Below are positions 54,658-62,861 of a stretch of DNA of 64,000 nucleotides, piece after piece; within the stretch, counting starts at the first letter, position 1; each line of letters begins with the position of its first letter. The notes beneath the pieces were generated by a model, which saw nothing but the letters and a program-made list of their open reading frames with translations, ran no database searches and was not told the DNA's origin. The position numbers and the translations under genes were made by a program. The DNA lies in contig CAKMXJ010000016.1 in the NCBI GenBank assembly GCA_928724745.1, positions 582,001-646,000 on the forward strand. Reading direction: 5' to 3'. This DNA is from Anthracocystis setariae (lineage: Eukaryota; Basidiomycota; Ustilaginomycetes; Ustilaginales; Ustilaginaceae).

Positions 54658-56598
54658 ATGCCAAAGCTACGGAAAAGTCCCCGATTCAAAGCCCGAGTCA
54701 AGGTAAGCTCAAACATCCCAAAGCTTGTTGTCACCAAACCCCGAAGGCCCCCGAAGAAGCGCAAGCCTCCGAAAAAACGTTCCGACCCACGGAATGTCCC
54801 CTCCGAATCACCCGAGCCCACCGAGCCCTCGGTTGTTGTGCTGATTCCCAACACCGAATTTCCGAGGTTACCGACCCCACCCGAGGAGCCTATCCCCGAG
54901 CCACCGGACAATCCGTATGACACCGACTATTCCGACCATCCCGAAGAGAATGAAGAGGAGGCCATGGAGGTTGCCGAGCAAACCGAGCATCCCGAGCATC
55001 CCGAGCATCCCGAGTGGACGGAAGGTGATGAAGAGGTGGTGACCGAAGCTCTACCAGCACCCGACCTACCCGATGCATCTAATCCACTTACCGAGCCTGG
55101 TGCCGAAATCCCGACCTTGGACAAGCTCGGGAAGGATGGTCCCGAGGATGTTGATGCTTGGAATATCACGGTATACCCCTCGGACCTGGCTCGGATCCAC
55201 GGAAGAAGCATCACATTGGTTCGGTTGGTATCCCGAGCCCCGTACCCAATCATCCGAGACCACGGAATGTACCGAGACTGGGTGTACTTGGCCCAAGGGG
55301 TCGGGTACCTGAAGATTGAGCCTCGGTTCAAGTTTCCGATGGTTCGGGCTCTGCAGCAGCACCTCAGTATTCATCCAAACCAGTTCGGAATCGCATTTTC
55401 CACGGGAAGCCCTCCAGTAACCATCGGAATGCTCATTCAAGCACTCGGGAAGGTCGGATGTGACTCGGTGCGCATCCAGGCGTACGGAATGAAGCTTGCA
55501 CTCTCGGGAGTGTACACGGAACCAGCCAATCCCGAGCACCCGCTCTCGGGAACAAACCGATGGGACCTCGGGGTCAGCTATGACAGTGCAGACATATGGA
55601 TGGTCGCATTCCGAACCCCGAACAAGCCAAACCGAAGCTTCCCGATGCTGACCCCCCTCGGGAGGGGCTTCGGAGGAGTAGACATGCAGCTCAGGCATCC
55701 CGAGGGGTACGGAATGCAGCTGAAGATCTACCCGAGGCTAGTTCATGCTATCAAGGCATTCAACAGCAAGATGGCAACATCGGATCCTCGGACCATGAAA
55801 ACAGTTCGGAAAAGACTGACCTCGGTGCGTCGGTTGGTGGAAGATCTGGCTTCTGTGCCTCCCGAGATGCTCGGGGGGCTTCGGATGGAGGTCTCGGTTC
55901 GGGGTGCCACCCTTTCCGAGGCTGTGAAGTCAATCCAAGGCATCCCGTACCTTTCCCTTCCGACTTATATGGATGCCGAGCAACCGTGGTCCCGAGGCCT
56001 TCAGCTCCGACTCTATGCAGTACGGGTCTCGGAAATGCTTCGGAATGCTCGGGAAATGCATGCTGCTGCTTCGGGACACTCGGCGCTACGTAAAAAGAAC
56101 ACCTCGGAAACTACGGAATTAGCTCGGCGCATCACAGCAGATGCTCTCAACAGCCTCGGGTGGAACCCTGGCTATCGGTCAGTCACTCGGTGGAACAATG
56201 CATATGCTTGGTGGCTTCGGAAGCCCACGGGAGCCTCGGTCACTTTGACAAACACAGCCAACCCCTCGGGACGGGCACGGGTGACCATTCCGAGGTCGGT
56301 CGATCCTCGGGAAATTTGGAATCACATTCGGTTGTATTTTCCGTGTCGGGACTGCCGGAATGTGAACCGAGACACTCGGTATCACTCGGTAGGCGGGAAA
56401 CAGAGGTGGATGCTTCGGTGCAACACCTGCGGAGCTCGGTTGAATCACAATGAGACACTGGCATACCTCGGGAATCTGCTCAGCCACGGAAACTATCCCG
56501 TGGATCTCGGTAAATTCGGAATCATGGTGGTCATGCCCTTAGACAGGATGCCCTTCCTTCAGGGGAACATGTTTGGGTCGGTGCCTCGGAATGACTAG
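54658..56598 (+). CDS. Unrecognised protein with basic N-terminus and C-terminal zinc ribbon
   Basis: One uninterrupted frame of 646 residues. I do not recognise the family. Residues about 1-40 are very basic (KPRRPPKKRKPPKKR, a likely nuclear localisation signal). Residues 45-160 are acidic and Pro-rich with HPEHPEHPE repeats. Residues about 165-540 look like a globular fold. At about 561-590 a CRDC...CNTC zinc ribbon (C-x2-C-x21-C-x2-C, with GKQRWMLRC) is visible. That ribbon pattern recalls zinc ribbons of some transposases and DNA-binding proteins, but this is only a resemblance. The codons follow the local excess of CCGA/TCGG words, so the DNA composition is constrained beyond the protein. 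It precedes a Zn2Cys6 gene on the same strand. Gene reality is likely given the length and structured sequence. Confidence 0.7.
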   Translation: MPKLRKSPRFKARVKVSSNIPKLVVTKPRRPPKKRKPPKKRSDPRNVPSESPEPTEPSVVVLIPNTEFPRLPTPPEEPIPEPPDNPYDTDYSDHPEENEEEAMEVAEQTEHPEHPEHPEWTEGDEEVVTEALPAPDLPDASNPLTEPGAEIPTLDKLGKDGPEDVDAWNITVYPSDLARIHGRSITLVRLVSRAPYPIIRDHGMYRDWVYLAQGVGYLKIEPRFKFPMVRALQQHLSIHPNQFGIAFSTGSPPVTIGMLIQALGKVGCDSVRIQAYGMKLALSGVYTEPANPEHPLSGTNRWDLGVSYDSADIWMVAFRTPNKPNRSFPMLTPLGRGFGGVDMQLRHPEGYGMQLKIYPRLVHAIKAFNSKMATSDPRTMKTVRKRLTSVRRLVEDLASVPPEMLGGLRMEVSVRGATLSEAVKSIQGIPYLSLPTYMDAEQPWSRGLQLRLYAVRVSEMLRNAREMHAAASGHSALRKKNTSETTELARRITADALNSLGWNPGYRSVTRWNNAYAWWLRKPTGASVTLTNTANPSGRARVTIPRSVDPREIWNHIRLYFPCRDCRNVNRDTRYHSVGGKQRWMLRCNTCGARLNHNETLAYLGNLLSHGNYPVDLGKFGIMVVMPLDRMPFLQGNMFGSVPRND

Positions 56599-57508
56599 CT
56601 TGGTTGAGCACTGAGGGTTGGGTCTCTGAGCCTCGCGGGAAGCGTCTTTTTTCCGAGCTTTCCGAGCTTCCCGAGCTTCCCGAGCCATCCCGAGGCTGTC
56701 CAAGCTTTCCGAGCATTCTGAAGATATTTTCCGTGTTTCCGACCTTACCAATCAACCTCGAGATCGATTTCCGAATTTCCGAACTCCCCGATCCTCTCGG
56801 GATCAGTTTTGGAATTTCCGATCTTACCGATCAACCTCAGGATCAATTTTCGAATTTCCGAGCTTCCCGAGCTTCCCGAGCCATCCCGAAGCTGTTCGAG
56901 CTTTCCGAGCATTCTGAGGATATTTTCCGTGTTTCCGACCTTACCGATCAACCTCGGGATCAATTTTCGAATTTCCGAACTCCCCGATCCTCTCGGGATC
57001 AGTTTTGGAATTTCCGATCTTACCGATCAACCTCGGGATCAAATTTTTGAATTTCCGAACTCCCCGATTCTCTCGGGATCGGTTTTGGAATTTCCGATCT
57101 TACCGATCCACCTCGGGATTAATTTTCAAAATTCCGAACTCTTTGTTTCCTCGGGATCAGTTTTCGAATTTCCGATCTCCCCGATCTCCTCGGAATCAAT
57201 TTTTTATTTTTTATGATCTCACCGAGATATTCGGGCGCGGGTTTTTATTTTCCGAGTTCCCGAGATACTCGAGAAACACGGGAAGCACTTCATCAACCTC
57301 GGGAAGCACTTTTTAAACCTCGGGAAGCTTTTTGGTCGGAATTCGGATCTTAGCTCGGGGTACATTTTTTTCAACTGTTACTCTGACTTCTTTCCTTCCT
57401 ACTTCTCACTGCCAACGTGTTCTTCGATTCCGACCCTCATTTTCCGACCTTTCCGTCACTTACCGAGCTTTCCGACCCTCCTCTTTTTTGTTTTCCGATC
57501 CTCCCGTA
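56599..57508. repeat. Degenerate CCGAT/CTCGGGATCA repeats between the two genes
   Basis: From about 56650 to 57330, imperfect direct repeats built on TTCCGATCTTACCGATCAAC and CTCGGGATCAATTTTCGAAT run one after another with variable spacing. The rest is the pyrimidine-rich leader of the next gene. Open frames on both strands are by-products of the repeats. Confidence 0.75.
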
Positions 57509-58288
57509 ATGCCCGTCGTCACTCACAAGTGTTTCCGATGCCTCAAGGACAAGCTTGAGTGCATCCTCACCTCCGACACCTCGGAAAAGTGTCAAAAGTG
57601 CTCGGAAGGGAATTCCCGATGCAATCACTCAATGCGCAGTAAGTACAAGTCTTCTTTCACAGTCCGAGCTCATTCCGTGTATCCCGTACTGACCGAGCTT
57701 TTTTTTTTTTTTTCCGAAGTGCCTGGATTCAACATTGAGACCGAGAACGGTCTCCTCCTCCGCGACATCTACTTGGACCGCCTGAAGCACAAGAACGAGG
57801 GAAAACCCGAGTCCGAGTGGCTTCCCGTGTCGCCCGACCCTCGGATTTCCCAAGGTCTCCTTTCCGAAGATCCCGAGCTTCGGAAACGCTGCCAAGCGTG
57901 GCTCGATGCCAACCCGAAGATTCCGATGTCCCCGAAGCGTCCGAAAGCCTCGGGTGCCTCGGAAAGCAGCCCGAGCAAGAAACGAAAATTCCCGACCCCT
58001 GTGAGTACTCGTTTCGACTTGGCTTTCGTGGATCCCGAGCACGGAAAGGAGTACGTGAACACGCTGCGTCCCGAGCTCATCAACCGGCTTCGGGTTGTTG
58101 CCAGACTGGCTCGGGATGTGAACATCGAGATCAAGAAGTACAACGGTATTCTCGGTGTTCACCAGCTGGAATCCGATGCCTGCAAGAGGCTTCCCGAGTA
58201 TCCCGTGGTGGAAATGGAGCTTCCCGAGCAGCCCGAGGAGCCCGAGGAGTCCGAGTCGGAATCCGAGCTTTCCGACGAGGACGACTAA
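57509..58288 (+). CDS. Small Zn(II)2Cys6-type zinc-cluster protein
   Basis: Two exons, 57509-57638 and 57720-58288, giving 232 residues. The 81-nt intron has a GTAAGT donor, a CTGAC branch-like site, a T13 tract and an AAG acceptor; because it is a multiple of three, an unspliced reading is also open. Near the N-terminus is C-x2-C-x6-C-x9-C-x2-C-x6-C (CFRC...CQKC), an exact fungal binuclear zinc-cluster spacing. The middle is rich in Lys, Pro and Ser (SPKRPKASG, SPSKKRKFP, a likely nuclear signal), and the last 30 residues are Glu-rich. Unlike normal regulators it lacks a long middle domain. It sits in a subtelomeric segment full of CCG/CGG words, the triplet bound by this class. Confidence 0.72.
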   Translation: MPVVTHKCFRCLKDKLECILTSDTSEKCQKCSEGNSRCNHSMRSKYKSSFTVRAHSVYPVLTELFFFFSEVPGFNIETENGLLLRDIYLDRLKHKNEGKPESEWLPVSPDPRISQGLLSEDPELRKRCQAWLDANPKIPMSPKRPKASGASESSPSKKRKFPTPVSTRFDLAFVDPEHGKEYVNTLRPELINRLRVVARLARDVNIEIKKYNGILGVHQLESDACKRLPEYPVVEMELPEQPEEPEESESESELSDEDD

Positions 58289-58388
58289 AAATCCGAATCA
58301 AAAATTTTTCCCTTTGAATTTTCTGTGTGTGCCCGAGTGACTTAGAAAAAATTCCGTGTGTGACCTTTACTTTCCGTGATCATGTAAT

Positions 58389-60030
58389 CATTCCGATCCT
58401 CTCGGGCGCGATTTGAAAAATCCCGATCTTTCTGATCCCCTCGGGCGCAATTTTTTAATTTTTCCGATCTCACCGATCCTCTCGATACAATTTCCGATCT
58501 CACCGATTGCCTCGGGCTGCATTCCGAATGAATTAATTCCCTCGGTATGATTTTCGTGCGTGACCTCTCTTCCCGTGATCAATTCAGTCATTCCGACCCC
58601 CTCGGGCGCAGCTTTGAAAATCCCGATCAATTGAATTGCCTCGGGCGCGATTTGAAAAATCCCGATCTTTCCGATTCCCTCGGGCGCAATTTTTTAATTT
58701 TTCCGATCTCACCGATTGCCTCGGGCTGCATTCCGAATGAACTAATTCCCTCGGTATGATTTTCGTGCGTGACCTCTCTTCCCGTGATCAATTCAGTCAT
58801 TCCGACCCCCTCGAGCGCAGCTTTGAAAATCCCGATCAATTGAATTGCCTCGGGCGCGATTTGAAAAATCCCGATCTTTCCGATTCCCTCGGGCGCAATT
58901 TTTTAATTTTTCCGATCTCACCGATCCTCTCGATACAATTTCCGATCTCACCGATTGCCTCGGGCTGCATTCCGAATGAATTAATTCCCTCGGTATGATT
59001 TTCGTGCGTGACCTCTCTTCCCGTGATCAATTCAGTCATTCCGACCCCCTCGGGCGCAGCTTTGAAAATCCCGATCAATTGAATTGCCTCGGGCGCGATT
59101 TGAAAAATCCCGATCTTTCCGATCCCCTCGGGCGCAATTTTTTAATTTTTCCGATCTCACCGATTGCCTCGGGCTGCATTCCGAATGAACTAATTCCCTC
59201 GGTATGATTTTCGTGCGTGACCTCTCTTCCCGTGATCAATTCAGTCATTCCGACCCCCTCGGGCGCAGCTTTGAAAATCCCGATCAATTGAATTGCCTCG
59301 GGCGCGATTTGAAAAATCCCGATCTTTCCGATCCCCTCGGGCGCAATTTTTTAATTTTTCCGATCTCACCGATTGCCTCGGGCTGCATTCCGAATGAATT
59401 AATTCCCTCGGTATGATTTTCGTGCGTGACCTCTCTTCCCGTGATCAATTCAGTCATTCCGACCCCCTCGAGCGCAGCTTTGAAAATCCCGATCAATTGA
59501 ATTGCCTCGGGCGCGATTTGAAAAATCCCGATCTTTCCGATTCCCTCGGGCGCAATTTTTTAATTTTTGGGTTCTCACCGATCCTCTCGATACAATTTCC
59601 GATCTCACCGATTGCCTCGGGCTGCATTCCGAATGAATTAATTCCCTCGGTATGATTTTCGTGCGTGACCTCTCTTCCCGTGATCAATTCAGTCATTCCG
59701 ACCCCCTCGGGCGCAGCTTTGAAAATCCCGATCAATTGAATTGCCTCGGGCGCGATTTGAAAAATCCCGATTTTTCCGATCCTCTCGGAATGGTTTCTGT
59801 GTTACTCGGGCTGCATTCTGAATGAACTAACTCCCTCGGTATGATTTCCGTGCGTGACCTCTCTTCCCGTGATCAATTCAGTCATTCCGACCCCCTCGAG
59901 CGCAGCTTTGAAAATCCCGATCAATTGAATTGCCTCGGGCGCGATTTGAAAAATCCCGATCTTTCCGATCCTCTCGGAATGGTTTCCGTGTTACTCGGGC
60001 TGCATTCCGACATCACCGAGTCCCGAAGTT
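58389..60030. repeat. Tandem array with 209- and 239-bp units
   Basis: Seven copies, marked by GGTATGATTTTCGTGCGTGA at 58547, 58756, 58995, 59204, 59413, 59652 and (variant) 59841, plus a partial left copy. Distances are 209, 239, 209, 209, 239 and 189 bp. The longer class differs by a 30-bp segment CCGATCCTCTCGATACAATT onward. Each unit carries many CCGA/TCGG words and mirrored short open frames of 70-80 codons on both strands, which I regard as by-products. Confidence 0.93.
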
Positions 60031-60368
60031 CCTTTTGAATGATTTTTTTTTTGACCAAATTTTCGAAGCTATTTTTTCTCGAATTTTCTGTGGAACTATT
60101 TTCTGAATTTTCCGATCAATCCAACTGCCTCGGGCGCGACTTGGGATTTCCCGATCTCACCGATGCCCTCGGGTACAATTCTTGATTTTCCGATCTGACC
60201 GATCCTCTCGGAATTGTTTCCGAGGCTCGGGATGCATTCCGATCATACCGATGTATGTCAAGGGTGTTCCGATTATTCCGATCTAGTCCGAGGCTTGGTT
60301 GTAGCCCAAACCTCTCCAACCCATCAGGAATGTTATTTTCCGAGTTCCGACCCAGTTGGGATGCAATC
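60031..60368. other. CCGA-rich spacer
   Basis: About 340 bp with continuing TTCCGATC and CTCGGG words but no regular array. No gene recognised. Confidence 0.4.
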
Positions 60369-61196
60369 CTATGTTTCCGACTCTAGCGGCCTGAGCTTTG
60401 GATTGACCAGCTCTGGATCAAAGCCAAAGGCGTTGTCAAACACGGGCTCCGCTTTGAGGTCAGCATCAACATCCTGTGTTGATTGAGACCAAGAACTGGC
60501 CTGAGGTTGTTCCAAAAGCAGGGAGGCGTGTCCAATCACGCCCTGCTTTTTGAGTTTGGACCGGATGTGAGCGAGCAAGGAGTATAGCTCAAATGCCCTC
60601 TTTCCTGCCACCAAAATGCCATCAAGACCGTCCATGACAATGATCACAATACCCATGATATCCCCTGCCTTCTCCTTGACAATCTGTTGGGCCTTGGCAG
60701 TAAGATGAACAGCGTTCATCTTCTTGATCCTGTCTGTCCAGGTGCTTGGGAGGCTATCTATTGCCTGAGCTTGTTGAAGGAGGAAGCTACAGGTGTGTGC
60801 AATACATTCGATGAGGGTCAGGGCCTTCATCTCCTTGATCCTGTCTGTCCAGGTGCTTGGGAGGGTATCTATCACCTGAGCTTGTTGAAGGAGGAAGCTA
60901 CAGGTGTGTGCGATACATTCGGTGAGGGTCAGGGCTTTCATCTCCTTGATCCTGTCTGTCCAGGTGCTTGGGAGGGTATCTATCACCTGAGCTTGTTGAA
61001 GGAGGAAGCTACAGGTGTGTGCAATACATTCAATGAGGGTCAGGGCAATGGATGAGATCCACCTTCCCTCTGCATGGTGCCTCACTGTCGCTGTGGCATC
61101 GGTAGAATTGGTCGAAAGGAAATCTCTGTCCAGTTGATTCTGGGGTGAAGTAATGCAGCCTGAGCGTGGGTTCAACCAGCGCTGGATCAAAGCCAT
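60369..61196 (-). CDS. Hypothetical protein with three 37-residue tandem repeats
   Basis: Open frame of 275 residues from a true ATG. I do not recognise it. Residues about 52-162 are three nearly identical 37-residue repeats (111 bp at DNA level; each includes ECIAHTCSFLLQQAQ and LPSTWTDRIK). Then comes a hydrophobic helix-like segment (GIVIIVMDGLDGILV) and a C-terminus ending GFDPELVNPKLRP. A related segment, GFDPALVEPTLRL, is encoded in another frame just inside and upstream of the N-terminus, so part of the unit is duplicated. The composition differs from the CCGAG-rich flanks. It may be a real gene, or a fragment of a larger decayed one. Confidence 0.45.
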   Translation of the reverse strand: MALIQRWLNPRSGCITSPQNQLDRDFLSTNSTDATATVRHHAEGRWISSIALTLIECIAHTCSFLLQQAQVIDTLPSTWTDRIKEMKALTLTECIAHTCSFLLQQAQVIDTLPSTWTDRIKEMKALTLIECIAHTCSFLLQQAQAIDSLPSTWTDRIKKMNAVHLTAKAQQIVKEKAGDIMGIVIIVMDGLDGILVAGKRAFELYSLLAHIRSKLKKQGVIGHASLLLEQPQASSWSQSTQDVDADLKAEPVFDNAFGFDPELVNPKLRPLESET

Positions 61197-61250
61197 TGCA
61201 AATCAAATACATTGCAAATCAAATACATTGCAAATCAAACACATTGCATT
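61196..61250. repeat. 16-bp tandem repeat, three copies
   Basis: CAAATCAAATACATTG and close variants occur three times in a row directly upstream of the 275-residue open frame. Confidence 0.8.
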
Positions 61251-61296
61251 GTCATTGTCAAGTCTTGTATACTCTCAGAACGCCAACCACTTAGTA

Positions 61297-61400
61297 GGTT
61301 CACTTTGGCATGCAAGAGCTGGGTGCAGTAGCTGGAGCGTAGGGGCCGCAGGTGTCAAGTCAAGTTGACTCAGTCATATCCCGAGGTTCCCGACCCTCGG
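61297..61400. repeat. Partial diverged copy of block S
   Basis: CACTTTGGCATGCAAGAGCT through GTCAAGTTGACTCA matches the part of block S near 53567-53630, followed by GGTTCCCGACCCTCGGAAA as at 54207-54226. It lies away from any TTAGGG tract and seems an older remnant. Confidence 0.6.
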
Positions 61401-61439
61401 AAAGCCTTTCCGAGCATTCCGACTCTCTCGGAAGCGGTT

Positions 61440-61830
61440 TTCAACATTCCGTACTCACCGAGCCCCTCGGGCGCGTATTTGAATTTTCCGATCTTACCGA
61501 GCCCCTCGGGCGCGTATTTTGTTTTTCTGATCTTACTGAGCCCCTCGGGCGCGCTATTCGGAAATTCCGATCTTGAAAAATACCTCGGGTTGGCTACTCG
61601 GAAATTCCGATACCCTCGGGCGCGCTATTTATTTTTTTCGATCTTACCGATACCCTCGGGCGCAAATATTTTATTTCCGATCTTTCCGATACCCTCGGGC
61701 GCGTATTTCGCATTTCCGAGCTTCACTATACCCTCGGGCACGTATTCTGTGTTTCCGAGCTTCCCGATACCCTCGGGCGCGTATTCCGTGTTTCCGAGCT
61801 TCCCGATACCCTCGGGAGGCACGGGATTTA
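61440..61830. repeat. Degenerate CTCGGGCGCG repeats of about 39 bp
   Basis: Units built on CCCCTCGGGCGCGTATTT plus a TTTCCGATCTTACCGA half. The first three start at 61463, 61502 and 61541 (39 bp apart); later ones are less regular. Confidence 0.8.
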
Positions 61831-61864
61831 TTTCTTAAGTTCGGGACGCTTTTTTTGCTCGGAA

Positions 61865-61936
61865 TTAGGGTTAGGGTTAGGGTTAGGGTTAGGGTTAGGG
61901 TTAGGGTTAGGGTTAGGGTTAGGGTTAGGGTTAGGG
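61865..61936 (+). repeat. Interstitial telomere repeat 5, twelve perfect TTAGGG units
   Basis: Seventy-two bases of uninterrupted TTAGGG, the longest and cleanest tract in the window, followed directly by block S copy 2. Perfect repetition suggests recent origin. Confidence 0.97.
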
Positions 61937-62446
61937 TTACATAGGGGGACCCTTTGTGAGTTATGGTGATCATTTGGTACCGTTGGAAAGCTCTCATCTT
62001 GTAGATTGTGATCAGAAAATTTTGGCGAAATCGTTTGCATACTTTTTTGCGAAATTACGTAAACGTAGGTCCACGCGTACACTTTGGCTGGGGGCGTCGA
62101 TGAGGAAGCAAAACCCTGGGGGTTTTTTTATGTCAGTTTGTGCAGTATATAGATAGACTTGGGAACACAAACACCAGGCACAGTGGCTGCACCGTAGCGG
62201 GCGTAGTTGACGTAAATGTACGTCTGCGCGTACATGTTGGCTGGTGGCGACGGTGAGCAAGCCAAACTTTGGGGGCTGCTTGGGGTCAGTGTGTGCACTA
62301 TATGGGTACACTTTGGCATGCCAAGGCTTGGTGCGGTAGCTGCAGCGTAGGGGCCGCAGATGGGGAGTCAAGTTTGACTCATGGAGGATCCCGAGCTTCC
62401 CGAGCTTCCCGAGCTATTCCGACGCATTCCGAGCTCCCCGAGGTGA
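61937..62446. repeat. Subtelomeric block S, copy 2 (truncated)
   Basis: Matches 53188 to about 53695 with offset 8749 and more base differences than the other copies (for example near 62315-62355). It stops in CCCCGAGGTGA and passes straight into TTAGGG. Confidence 0.92.
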
Positions 62447-62465
62447 TTAGGGTTAAGGGTTAGGG
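62447..62465 (+). repeat. Interstitial telomere repeat 6
   Basis: TTAGGG, TTAAGGG, TTAGGG between block S copies 2 and 3. Confidence 0.92.
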
Positions 62466-62852
62466 TTACATAGGGGGACCCTTTGTGAGTTATGGTGATC
62501 ATTTGGTACCGTTGGAAAGCTCTCATCTTGTAGATTGTGATCAGAAAATTTTGGCGAAATCGTTTGCATACTTTTTTGCGAAATTACGTAAACGTAGGTC
62601 CACGCGTACACTTTGGCTGGGGGCGTCGATGAGGAAGCAAAACCCTGGGGGTTTTTTTATGTCAGTTTGTGCAGTATATAGACAGACTTGGGAACACAAA
62701 CACCAGGCACAGTGGCTGCACCGTAGCGGGCGTAGTTGACGTAAATGTACGTCTGCGCGTACATGTTGGCTGGTGGCGACGGTGAGCAAGCCAAACTTTG
62801 GGGGCTGCTTGGGGTCAGTGTGTGCACTATATGGGTACACTTTGTCATGCAA
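62466..62852. repeat. Subtelomeric block S, copy 3 (truncated)
   Basis: Matches 53188 to about 53574 with offset 9278. It ends in GTCATGCAA and runs directly into GGGTTAGGG. Confidence 0.92.
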
Positions 62853-62861
62853 GGGTTAGGG
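62853..62861 (+). repeat. Interstitial telomere repeat 7
   Basis: GGG plus one TTAGGG unit, between block S copies 3 and 4. Confidence 0.85.

Noticed and set aside
58547..60038. Repeated 65- to 80-codon frames on both strands in the 209/239-bp array
   Set aside because: They appear in every unit, mirror each other on opposite strands and show only repeat periodicity, not protein features.
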